From the NCBI GenBank assembly GCA_035651115.1, contig DASRGL010000399.1, positions 1 through 5,400 of the forward strand: 5,400 nucleotides of DNA. Direction: 5' to 3'. This stretch comes from DASRGL01 sp035651115 (lineage in GTDB: Bacteria; Armatimonadota; Chthonomonadetes; Chthonomonadales; Chthonomonadaceae). Below the pieces are notes generated by a model that was given only the letters and a program-made list of their open reading frames with translations, made no database searches and was not told where the DNA came from. Numbering within the stretch: the first letter of the stretch is position 1; every line of letters starts with the position of its first letter. Of this stretch, positions 1 through 5,092 are shown in pieces. A program made the position numbers and the translations under genes.

Positions 1-24
1 GCCGACGTCAGGGAGCTGGCCTGA
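1..24 (+). CDS. leuC: 3' end of leuC, isopropylmalate isomerase large subunit (partial)
   Basis: Only the last seven codons and a TGA stop are present, reading ADVRELA. This matches the usual end of LeuC, where the protein closes with a short F-A-D-[VI]-R type segment, but seven residues alone would not identify it. The call rests mainly on position: the stop overlaps the leuD start by one base (TGATG), the classic translationally coupled leuC-leuD arrangement. LeuC carries the 4Fe-4S cluster and forms the isomerase with LeuD. The rest of the gene lies left of the window. Confidence 0.72.
   Translation, partial: ADVRELA
10..15 (+). promoter_or_regulatory. Ribosome binding site of leuD inside the leuC end
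   Basis: AGGGAG lies eight bases before the ATG at 24 and is embedded in the last leuC codons. It supports this start and coupled translation of the two subunits. Confidence 0.7.
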
Positions 25-638
25 TGCAGCCCTTCGCCAAGATCACCGGCCGTGCGGCGCCGCTGCCGATCGCCAACCTCGACACCGACCAGTTGATCCC
101 CAAGCAGTTCCTCAAGACCGTCACCCGCAAAGGATTGGCCAAGGGGCTGTTCTATGACTTCCGCTTCGACTTCGACGGCAATCCCAAGCCTGATTTCGTG
201 CTGAACCAGCCGGCGTACCAGGGGACCCAGGTGCTGGTCTGCGGCGAGAACTTCGGCTGCGGCTCCAGCCGCGAGCATGCCCCCTGGGCCCTGCTCGATT
301 TCGGCATCCGCTGCGTCATCGCGCCCAGCTTCGCCGACATCTTCTACAACAACTGCTTCAAGAACGGCATCCTGCCCGTCACCTTGCCGGAAGAGACGGT
401 ACACCTGCTGATGGAGCGCGCCAAGACGACGCCGGGCTATGAGGTCACGGTAGATCTGGAAGCGCAGACGGTGTCGGACAATCAGGGCTTCTCCGCGCCA
501 TTCACGGTGGACTCGTTCCGGCGGCACTGCCTGCTCAACGGCCTGGACGACATCGGCCTGACCTTGCAGCACGCCGACGCTATCGCCGCCTACGAGAGCC
601 GACGCCCGGCCTGGAAGCGCGGAGTCGGGCAGGCGTAG
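24..638 (+). CDS. leuD: 3-isopropylmalate dehydratase small subunit LeuD
   Basis: LeuD is the swivel-domain subunit of cytoplasmic isopropylmalate isomerase. With LeuC it interconverts 2-isopropylmalate and 3-isopropylmalate, the second step of leucine biosynthesis after isopropylmalate synthase. The 204-residue product is full length for the family (about 200 residues in proteobacterial LeuD). Diagnostic blocks are NLDTDQLIPKQFLK at residues 18-31, GENFGCGSSREHAPWAL at 74-90 (the substrate-binding Gly/Ser/Arg loop of the aconitase swivel domain) and PSFADIFYNNCFKNGILP at 101-118. The length and QFLK block fit the bacterial LeuD form rather than the shorter archaeal/homoaconitase type. The start is fixed by the AGGGAG site and by the one-base overlap with the upstream leuC stop. 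The gene ends with TAG and is followed by 305 bases without a gene, so it is probably the last gene of its operon. Confidence 0.97.
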   Translation: MQPFAKITGRAAPLPIANLDTDQLIPKQFLKTVTRKGLAKGLFYDFRFDFDGNPKPDFVLNQPAYQGTQVLVCGENFGCGSSREHAPWALLDFGIRCVIAPSFADIFYNNCFKNGILPVTLPEETVHLLMERAKTTPGYEVTVDLEAQTVSDNQGFSAPFTVDSFRRHCLLNGLDDIGLTLQHADAIAAYESRRPAWKRGVGQA

Positions 639-651
639 ACAAAAGGATCGT

Positions 652-749
652 GCGGCTGAGGGAAGACGCCCCGTTGGTGCCACACAACGCATCCGCGTAC
701 CCGACGCGACCCTCAGCCGCCAGCGCGAATGGCTCCGCCTCCGTTCGCG
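652..749 (+). other. Candidate structured RNA in the leuD 3' region
   Basis: An 11-base inverted repeat, GCGGCTGAGGG at 652-662 and CCCTCAGCCGC at 710-720, encloses two small hairpins. One pairs CGTTG at 672-676 with CAACG at 685-689; the other pairs CGCGT at 694-698 with ACGCG at 704-708. The whole could be drawn as a 69-base three-way junction. Three bases later CGCGAA at 724-729 pairs with TTCGCG at 744-749 around an inner GGC/GCC pair. The fold begins 14 bases after the leuD stop, so it would lie in the leuD transcript end and upstream of the pilin promoter. It could be a terminator-like or mRNA-protecting structure, a small RNA, or a repeat. I recognise no known riboswitch or ribozyme consensus in it. 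High GC makes the short stems weak evidence; the 11-base stem is the firm part. Confidence 0.4.
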
Positions 750-883
750 GCAACAGGGGACGAACAGAGGCAGAACAAAGCGTCTCCCCGAATCTATTGT
801 GCCGCCCTGTACTCGCGCCTCCGCCTGGAATCTCTGCCGGATTGCGGCGTCGGCTCGATGGCCTGCGCGCCGCGAAAATCTCC

Positions 884-913
884 TTGACGCCGCCCGGTCA
901 TCGCGTCTATAAT
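884..913 (+). promoter_or_regulatory. Sigma-70-type promoter of the pilin-like gene
   Basis: TTGACG at 884-889 (five of six matches to the -35 consensus) and a perfect TATAAT at 908-913 are separated by 18 bases. Transcription would start about seven bases downstream, near 919-921. That falls on the ATG at 920 and leaves about 24 bases of leader before the ATG at 944. It is the best promoter in the window and probably drives the pilin-like gene and the small membrane protein after it. Confidence 0.8.
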
Positions 914-934
914 CCCACTATGGAAAGCACAAGT

Positions 935-939
935 AGGGA
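935..939 (+). promoter_or_regulatory. Ribosome binding site deciding the pilin start at 944
   Basis: AGGGA lies four bases before the ATG at 944. The spacing is short but usable. No Shine-Dalgarno-like sequence precedes the in-frame ATG at 920, which sits at the predicted transcription start. Confidence 0.5.
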
Positions 940-943
940 TACG

Positions 944-1717
944 ATGCGCCTGCGCGTCAGCCGGGGCTTCACGCTGATCGAGTTGCTTATCGTCATCGCG
1001 ATCATCGCGATTCTCGCCGCGCTGCTCTTTCCCGTGTTCAGCACGGCGCGCGAGTTCGCGCGCGCCGATTCCTGCATGTCGAACGAGAAGCAACTGGCGC
1101 TGGCGATGCTGATGTATGTCGAGGACGCCGACGAGGTCTTTCCCGGCTACGTCCAGTTCACCGACGAGGGACTGAATGACGACACGCCGATCTGGTCGGC
1201 GATGCTCCAGCCCTATATGAAAAGCCAGCAGATCGTTCTCTGTCCGAGCGCGGCGAATTCCCATTGGGGCGGAACCTGGGGCGAACGCGGCTGGCTCTCC
1301 CTCGGCTACAACAACAACTTCGGCGGCTGGAAAAAATGTGACCTGGCGACCAATATCTGCACGCCCACCCGCGTCGCGCTGACACAGCTACAGCAGCCTG
1401 CGCGCGTCGTGCTGTTTGCGGATAGCTCGCCGGGAGACACGGCGGAGGGGTATCGCGGCTACATCGCGCAGAACTGGAATCCGCGCCAGGGCGAATGCGG
1501 GGAGCCTATTGTCGTCAACGGCACGGAGGCTGCCCTTTCCGACCGCCACCGGAAGGGAACCAATATCGCCTTCGCGGACAGCCATGTGAAGCGGCTGCCC
1601 ATCGAAGCCATCGTTCCCGACGGCACGCCGCCGCCGCCCAACGCCTGGTGTCAGGTGATCGCAGATATGAATCCGGCCCGTTTGAAGTGGCTGGTCAACG
1701 ACAATACTCTGCCTTGA
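944..1717 (+). CDS. Type IV pilin-like secreted protein with H-X9-D C-terminal motif
   Basis: The 257-residue protein has a class III prepilin leader: MRLRVSRG, then FTLIELLIVIAIIAILAALL. Prepilin peptidase should cut between Gly8 and Phe9, leaving methylated Phe1 and the conserved Glu5 (Glu13 of the precursor). The hydrophobic helix at about 9-32 anchors it in the inner membrane until assembly or secretion. Near the C-terminus His202-X9-Asp212 in the context N-I-A-F-A-D-S-H-V-K matches the H-X9-DG domain of DUF1559-type pilin-like proteins of Planctomycetes and Armatimonadota, but Gly is replaced by Ser213. Six cysteines (44, 100, 132, 139, 185, 236) could form disulfides. About 44 residues, including a four-proline run, follow the motif. 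Start 944 is preferred over 920 because of the promoter position and AGGGA. The surface role is unknown: a minor pilin, pseudopilin or secreted matrix protein are all possible. Confidence 0.88.
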   Translation: MRLRVSRGFTLIELLIVIAIIAILAALLFPVFSTAREFARADSCMSNEKQLALAMLMYVEDADEVFPGYVQFTDEGLNDDTPIWSAMLQPYMKSQQIVLCPSAANSHWGGTWGERGWLSLGYNNNFGGWKKCDLATNICTPTRVALTQLQQPARVVLFADSSPGDTAEGYRGYIAQNWNPRQGECGEPIVVNGTEAALSDRHRKGTNIAFADSHVKRLPIEAIVPDGTPPPPNAWCQVIADMNPARLKWLVNDNTLP

Positions 1718-1738
1718 CTGCGCAGGATGGACAAAAAC

Positions 1739-1744
1739 AGAGGA
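1739..1744 (+). promoter_or_regulatory. Ribosome binding site of the GTG-started small membrane protein
   Basis: AGAGGA lies nine bases before the GTG at 1754, supporting that non-ATG start. Confidence 0.6.
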
Positions 1745-1753
1745 TAGACGAAG

Positions 1754-1981
1754 GTGAATAGAGAGGTCAGCCCTGCCGTCGTTATCGTCGCGACGCTGGT
1801 GGTTCTCGCAATCATCGGCCTGATCGGGATCAAGGTGTTTGGGGAGAACAGCCGCCCCGCGCCCTACGTCGCCGGGGTCAAGCCGCCCGGTCTGGAACAG
1901 CACGCCAACACCCCGCCCGGAACCCGTCCGATGGGGGAGGGCCAGGCGGTTCCTCAGCGCGGTGTCCCGGCGAAAAGATGA
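1754..1981 (+). CDS. Small single-pass membrane protein of unknown function
   Basis: This 75-residue protein begins MNREVSPAVVIVATLVVLAIIGLIGIKVFG. A single strongly hydrophobic helix spans about residues 8-26. The soluble tail of about 45 residues is rich in Pro and Gly (PPGLEQ, TPPGTRPMGEG) and carries few hydrophobic residues, so it is likely disordered. There is no signal-peptide cleavage motif, which suggests a bitopic inner-membrane protein. It starts at GTG with AGAGGA nine bases upstream and lies 36 bases after the pilin-like stop without an intervening terminator, so the two genes are probably co-transcribed. I have the impression that similar one-helix Pro/Gly-tailed proteins accompany pilin-like genes in Armatimonadota, but I cannot confirm this here. 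A role in membrane handling of the pilin-like protein is only a guess. A stem-rich terminator region follows. Confidence 0.78.
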   Translation: MNREVSPAVVIVATLVVLAIIGLIGIKVFGENSRPAPYVAGVKPPGLEQHANTPPGTRPMGEGQAVPQRGVPAKR

Positions 1982-1991
1982 GGGAACGCAG

Positions 1992-2052
1992 GGCGTAAAG
2001 AGACGCCGGGGGCGCGGGCCAAATGGCCCGCGCCCCCACTGCATTTGGCAGT
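1992..2052. terminator. Three abutting hairpins between convergent genes, probable bidirectional terminator
   Basis: The central element is a perfect 13-bp stem, GGGGGCGCGGGCC at 2008-2020 with its complement at 2025-2037, around an AAAT loop. Directly to its left GGCGT at 1992-1996 pairs with ACGCC at 2003-2007. Directly to its right ACTGC at 2038-2042 pairs with GCAGT at 2048-2052. The region lies 10 bases after the small membrane protein stop and 23 bases from the stop of the opposing outer-membrane gene, where a shared terminator is expected. Neither strand has a proper T-tract after the main stem, so it may stop polymerase or protect mRNA ends without being a textbook intrinsic terminator. 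Confidence 0.75.
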
Positions 2053-2075
2053 CAGGTTTTGAAGGTTGAGGCGAC

Positions 2076-4037
2076 TCAGAACCGCGTTGCCGTCAGATCG
2101 AGCGAGAGGCGTCTGTTCAGCGTCGAGTAGGTCAGTTGCAGTTCCCGCGCGCCGATGCGACGGCCTATGCTGAACTCCAGGTCTTGATAGCTCACCCCGG
2201 CAAACGACTGGAGCGTGGCCGAGGCCAGCAGGCGCCACTGGCTGTTCAGCCGATAGACGACATCCGCCAGGAAGGTGGCGTCGGAGCGATCCAGGTAGGT
2301 GGTTCCGAGCAGCGAAGCCTGCAATCGCTGGCTGTTCGCCAGGGTATAGGTCAGGCTGAGGCGATGGTTACCGCCGGACGAGTCGAAGGTCTGCGGCTGG
2401 AAGACCAGGTCGTAGCTCAGGTTCAACGCGCCGCCGCCGGGAACCGTGTGATCCAGGGCCAGCGTCGCCAGCGCCATCGGCCCGGAGTTGCCCCGGCTCG
2501 ACCAGAGATGCCCGACCGTGAAGGCGTTGGTCAGCGTTGTGCGCCGATCCAGATTGTAGGGCCGCGAAAAGGCGCGCATACTCACCGTTTGGGTCGTCTC
2601 GTTCTGGCGGAAGGCGTCGGAGACAAGGCGGCCCGTCGTTACCGTCGTTCCCAGCGTGTAGAGCATGTTCTTGGTGAATGGCTTCGGCTGCGTCTCCACG
2701 TAGACATCGGAGCGGAAGCTGCTGGCGGACGGCCCGGTGAAGGTCTGCCCGGACGCGATATTGGCGCCCCATCGGAACGCGCGCGCCTGCTGCGAGAAGT
2801 TCGTCGAACTGAAGTAGCCCTCGTGATGCGGGAAATCCAGGTAGAACGAGGCTTGCGTGGCCGTATTGAACTCCTGGCTGTGCGTCCAGCGGAAGCCCCA
2901 GTCGCTGCGCGTCAACCCGGTGAAACCGAACGCGCCCTCAAAGCGCCGCGAACCCTGCGCCGAATAGCCCTGCACCAGGTCGAGCGACCAGCCCGGATCG
3001 GTGGCATAGTAGCTGCGGCCCAACTGCTGCTGATGCCGCAGGTAGACGATGCCCGTCGAGCGCGGCGACAGATTGAAGTAGAACGGCAGTTCCAGGCCGA
3101 AGCCGCTGGTTCCCAGGCTGATGAACTGATCGGAGAACAGTTCGGTCGAGTTCAGCGAGAGTTCATAGTAGGGCAGCGAGAGGAGCTGTCCCTGATCCTG
3201 ATAGAACTTGGGGCGTCGGAACTGGAGCCGGTCGCCGGGGAAATAGGTGATGGCGCGCGCCACGATGACCAGCTTCACTTGCAGTTCCGGGAAGATCATG
3301 TAGGAACTGGGAATCGGGGTCGGGCTGGCCTCGACGCGCAGCCGCTCGCCGCTGAGAACGACCGGCTGCAGCTTATCGTCCAGCTCGGCGATGGCGTAGC
3401 CCTGCCCGGACTGCAGGCTGTAGTAGAGCCTGCTGGCGCGGAAGACATGCCCGCCCCGCTTGAGGACGACGTTATCGCTGGCCCGCACGATCAGGTCGTC
3501 GCAGCGCACTTGCAGGCGGTCGGCGGTCAGTTCCATGTTCCGATAGGTCAGCTTTGCGCCGCCGTTCTTCCCCTGCCCTTCGATCACGCGGTCGGTGGCG
3601 CTGTAGGCCAGATAGCTGGCCGCCGTGATCATCATGTAGGAGTTGCCCTCAAACGTGGCCGCCGGGTCGTCGGTGAACAGCACATCCACGACATCGCTGC
3701 TGGCGCCTGCGGTAAAGGCCGTGATCTTGGCGACGCCCGCTATCGGCGCGCTGGTCAGGCGCACGGTCGCCACGCCGCCGAACGTGGTCGCGCGCGTCGA
3801 GGAGAGTTGCCCGGCAGTCGTCTGGAACTGCACCTCGACATCGTTGCCGACAGGACGCCCGTTATTGTCGCGCACATAGGCGCGCACTTCCGTCGTCTGT
3901 TTGCCGTCGGCCAGCAGGGTGCTGCGAATCACCTGCAGTTGGATCGTGCCGACCGGCCCTGCCGCACTCGCGGCGTCGGCCCAGACCAGGCACAGCAAGG
4001 TCAGCAGCGCGAAAAAAGATAGAGTGCGGATGCGCAT
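2076..4037 (-). CDS. Outer-membrane beta-barrel protein with Big_1-like domain and LptD/OstA-like region
   Basis: The 653-residue product has a Sec signal peptide (MRIRTLSFFALLTLLCLVWADAASA, cut near residue 25). Residues about 32-121 look like a bacterial Ig-like domain of the Big_1 (invasin/intimin) type: L-L-A-D-G-K-Q-T-T-E-V-R-A-Y-V-R-D-N-N-G-R-P-V, then an F-Q-T-T-A-G-Q-L block. Residues about 135-220 resemble the OstA/LptA-like beta-jellyroll repeats of LptD (LTADRL, VVLKRGGHVFRASRLYYSL). A following LSLPYYELSL block recalls the segment before LptD barrels. The remainder is alternating beta-strand sequence ending LTATRF; a terminal Phe is the usual signal for BAM-dependent barrel insertion. 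LptD places lipopolysaccharide in the outer leaflet, but transport by this protein is an inference. It is also somewhat short for LptD, so it may be a divergent relative. Start 4037 is chosen over 4058 because GGAGGGAG precedes it and it begins the signal peptide directly. Confidence 0.82.
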   Translation of the reverse strand: MRIRTLSFFALLTLLCLVWADAASAAGPVGTIQLQVIRSTLLADGKQTTEVRAYVRDNNGRPVGNDVEVQFQTTAGQLSSTRATTFGGVATVRLTSAPIAGVAKITAFTAGASSDVVDVLFTDDPAATFEGNSYMMITAASYLAYSATDRVIEGQGKNGGAKLTYRNMELTADRLQVRCDDLIVRASDNVVLKRGGHVFRASRLYYSLQSGQGYAIAELDDKLQPVVLSGERLRVEASPTPIPSSYMIFPELQVKLVIVARAITYFPGDRLQFRRPKFYQDQGQLLSLPYYELSLNSTELFSDQFISLGTSGFGLELPFYFNLSPRSTGIVYLRHQQQLGRSYYATDPGWSLDLVQGYSAQGSRRFEGAFGFTGLTRSDWGFRWTHSQEFNTATQASFYLDFPHHEGYFSSTNFSQQARAFRWGANIASGQTFTGPSASSFRSDVYVETQPKPFTKNMLYTLGTTVTTGRLVSDAFRQNETTQTVSMRAFSRPYNLDRRTTLTNAFTVGHLWSSRGNSGPMALATLALDHTVPGGGALNLSYDLVFQPQTFDSSGGNHRLSLTYTLANSQRLQASLLGTTYLDRSDATFLADVVYRLNSQWRLLASATLQSFAGVSYQDLEFSIGRRIGARELQLTYSTLNRRLSLDLTATRF

Positions 4038-4048
4038 CGTTCGCTCGG

Positions 4049-4056
4049 CTCCCTCC
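4049..4056 (-). promoter_or_regulatory. Ribosome binding site deciding start 4037
   Basis: On the minus strand GGAGGGAG precedes the ATG at 4037 by 11 bases. It overlaps the codons just after the alternative ATG at 4058, which itself has no purine-rich site upstream. This favours the downstream start. Confidence 0.6.
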
Positions 4057-4081
4057 ATTCGGGAGAATAGACGGGGGGTTC

Positions 4082-4101
4082 AGGGCGCTCTCGGTCGCCC
4101 T
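4082..4101 (-). other. Small intercistronic hairpin at the end of the 252-residue gene
   Basis: On the minus strand AGGGCG (4101-4096) pairs with CGCCCT (4087-4082) across an eight-base loop and overlaps the TAG stop at 4100-4102. No T-run follows, so it is unlikely to terminate fully. It may tune readthrough or mRNA stability between the two envelope genes. A six-bp stem in GC-rich DNA could also be chance. Confidence 0.3.
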
Positions 4102-4858
4102 ATTTCGTCTCGGTGGGTTTCGACTCCGACGGGGTCGGTTTGACCGGCTGCAACAGGTCGGTCATCAGCTTCTCCGCCGCTTCGCGCGCCACCTTCGGGG
4201 CTAGTGTATCCTCTTTGGCAGTCTTGTCCGGGTTGGCCGGTCCCTCCTCGCTGATGGTCGCGGAGCGCAGCACGCGCGGCTTCTCGCCGGAAACGTCCAT
4301 CAGCCGCCCGCTCAGGATCAGGTTGACCTGCTTCTTATCGGCGTCGTAGGCATAAGAGTCGATGGAGCCGACGAGCAGCAGACCATAGCCGACGAACCGG
4401 GTGAGGCGGGTGACTTTGGCATTGTTGTCGAACGGCGGGCTGACCTCCTCCGTGCTGAGGGTCTGATCGAGGACGGCCCGCCGGATGCTCGGCATGGAAC
4501 GCTGATAGAGCAGGCCGCGATAGGCGCCGGAGGTCATCAGCCGGGACTGCTCTACCTCCGTGATGACATCCACGAGCGGCGCGGCGGCGCTGCCCTTCGC
4601 GTCCGGCGGAAACACCAGCACGGCGGGCAGATTGGCCTGCGCGTTCTTGGCCTTGCTTTTCGATTTGGCAGACGCCTCGGCTTTTTGTGCAGGTTTCTTG
4701 TCCTCGCCGCCGGACTGCGCCCAGGAAGGCCGCGCGCTGCTGCCGAACAGGAGGCCCGCCAGCGCGAACAGCGCCGCGCTGCGCACGACGCCGTGAGAGT
4801 GCAGGAACGTGATCGGACGGTAGACAGGGCGGAACGTCCGCCTGAGAGAGAACTTCAT
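4100..4858 (-). CDS. Exported protein of unknown function
   Basis: I do not recognise a named family for this 252-residue protein. An N-terminal region with Arg at 6, 7, 10, 14 and 26 precedes a hydrophobic segment at about 27-41 and an S-W-A-Q cleavage-like site near residue 47, so it is probably exported. The n-region is unusually long for a signal peptide. A Lys/Ala/Ser-rich linker follows at 53-75. The folded part (about 77-232) starts LPAVLVFPPDAKG and contains FVGYGLLLVGSIDSYAYD and a later LILSGRLMDVSG. This vaguely recalls CsgG/TolB-N/LpoB-like periplasmic alpha-beta domains, where a first strand is followed by a G-[AV]-D-x-[VL]-[LV]-x-G-x-[IV] strand; that similarity is weak. The tail is Pro/Ser/Thr/Lys-rich. 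AAGGAAG seven bases before the ATG fixes the start. It ends 62 bases before the outer-membrane gene and probably shares its transcript. Confidence 0.85.
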   Translation of the reverse strand: MKFSLRRTFRPVYRPITFLHSHGVVRSAALFALAGLLFGSSARPSWAQSGGEDKKPAQKAEASAKSKSKAKNAQANLPAVLVFPPDAKGSAAAPLVDVITEVEQSRLMTSGAYRGLLYQRSMPSIRRAVLDQTLSTEEVSPPFDNNAKVTRLTRFVGYGLLLVGSIDSYAYDADKKQVNLILSGRLMDVSGEKPRVLRSATISEEGPANPDKTAKEDTLAPKVAREAAEKLMTDLLQPVKPTPSESKPTETK

Positions 4859-4865
4859 GGTCTTG

Positions 4866-4872
4866 CTTCCTT
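4866..4872 (-). promoter_or_regulatory. Ribosome binding site of the 252-residue exported protein
   Basis: On the minus strand AAGGAAG lies seven bases before the ATG at 4858. The site is strong and supports the long Arg-rich N-terminus as genuine. Confidence 0.7.
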
Positions 4873-4880
4873 ACAAAGAG

Positions 4881-4920
4881 GCTCCCCGCCCCCGACCCCC
4901 AAGAACAGGGGGAGGGGAGC
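4881..4920. repeat. GC-rich palindromic repeat, copy 1
   Basis: GCTCCCC at 4881-4887 and its complement GGGGAGC at 4914-4920 enclose CCCCC at 4896-4900 paired with GGGGG at 4908-4912 around AAGAACA. Read on the minus strand it contains CTTGGGGGTCGGGGG, resembling the G-rich arm of the copies at 4938-4977 and 5093-5141. It is probably a dispersed REP-like element. It would lie in the 5' leader of the 252-residue gene if transcription starts upstream. Confidence 0.6.
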
Positions 4921-4937
4921 TATGGCGGAGGCGTCTA

Positions 4938-4977
4938 CCCTCACCCCCGGCCCCTCTCCCTTGCAGGGAGAGGGGAG
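4938..4977 (-). repeat. GC-rich palindromic repeat, copy 2 (REP/MITE-like)
   Basis: CCCCTCTCCC at 4951-4960 and GGGAGAGGGG at 4966-4975 form a perfect 10-bp stem around TTGCA, preceded by CCCTCACCCCCGG. From memory, this combination recurs as a dispersed element in many high-GC environmental bacteria. It is the reverse-orientation relative of the element at 5093-5141. Confidence 0.75.
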
Positions 4978-4983
4978 TTTATA
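4978..4983 (-). promoter_or_regulatory. Weak candidate -10 for the 252-residue gene
   Basis: On the minus strand the sequence reads TATAAA. It is the only AT-rich hexamer of -10 type that I noticed upstream of the gene, but no good -35 stands 16-18 bases further up. If real, the leader would include repeat copies 1 and 2. Confidence 0.2.
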
Positions 4984-5004
4984 GCGCAGGCCAGTGCATT
5001 CCTC

Positions 5005-5065
5005 TGTCACCCTGAGCGGAGCGAAGGGTCTCAAAAGAGATTCTTCGCCACCGCTCAGAAGGACA
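5005..5065. repeat. Long imperfect palindrome, second repeat family
   Basis: The element opens TGTCACCCTGAGCGG and closes CCGCTCAGAAGGACA. Pairs from outside in are TGTC/GACA, CTGAGCGG/CCGCTCAG, CGAAG/CTTCG and TCTC/GAGA, with G-T pairs between the last two and an AAAA loop at 5033-5036. The CCCTGAGCGGAGCGAAGGGTC core resembles a dispersed palindrome I know from many environmental bacterial genomes. It encodes nothing recognisable and is probably a non-autonomous mobile or REP-type element. Confidence 0.75.
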
Positions 5066-5092
5066 AGCGACAGAAACGCCAGCGTACTGAAT

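Larger units (their letters stand above)
639..943 (+). other. Intergenic region between leuD and the pilin-like gene
   Basis: The 305 bases between leuD and the preferred pilin start hold no convincing gene. The pilin frame stays open upstream to about 650, but the extra 90 residues are low-complexity and rich in Arg, Ala, Ser and Pro, and resemble no domain. The stretch 652-749 is strongly foldable RNA, described separately. From 750 to about 883 I see only weak inverted repeats, such as GGGGA at 756-760 with TCCCC at 785-789. The right end carries the promoter at 884-913 and a short leader. No run of T follows the hairpins, so a canonical intrinsic terminator for leuD is not evident. Confidence 0.6.

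Noticed and set aside
652..720. tRNA or c-di-GMP riboswitch controlling the pilin-like gene
   Set aside because: An 11-bp closing stem, missing T-loop and anticodon features rule out a tRNA. The conserved core of the c-di-GMP-I riboswitch is not present, and the pilin promoter lies downstream of the structure.
650..919. 90-codon upstream extension of the pilin-like reading frame
   Set aside because: It contains the foldable tract and the promoter, has compositionally random sequence, and would bury the prepilin leader 98 residues inside the protein, which is incompatible with prepilin peptidase processing.
1388..2044. 218-codon minus-strand open frame across the pilin gene end and terminator
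   Set aside because: Arg-rich shadow sequence that runs through the 13-bp terminator stem, overlaps two better-supported genes and has no recognisable domain.
2136..4022. 628-codon open frame antisense to the outer-membrane protein gene
   Set aside because: Its product is rich in Arg, Gly, Ala, Gln and Val with no domain-like blocks, signal peptide or ribosome binding site. The opposite strand has a clear signal peptide, Ig-like and barrel features. Long antisense frames are common in high-GC genes.
4037..4058. Start of the outer-membrane protein at 4058, adding seven residues
   Set aside because: No ribosome binding site precedes it, it puts acidic residues before the signal peptide, and GGAGGGAG is placed to serve the ATG at 4037.
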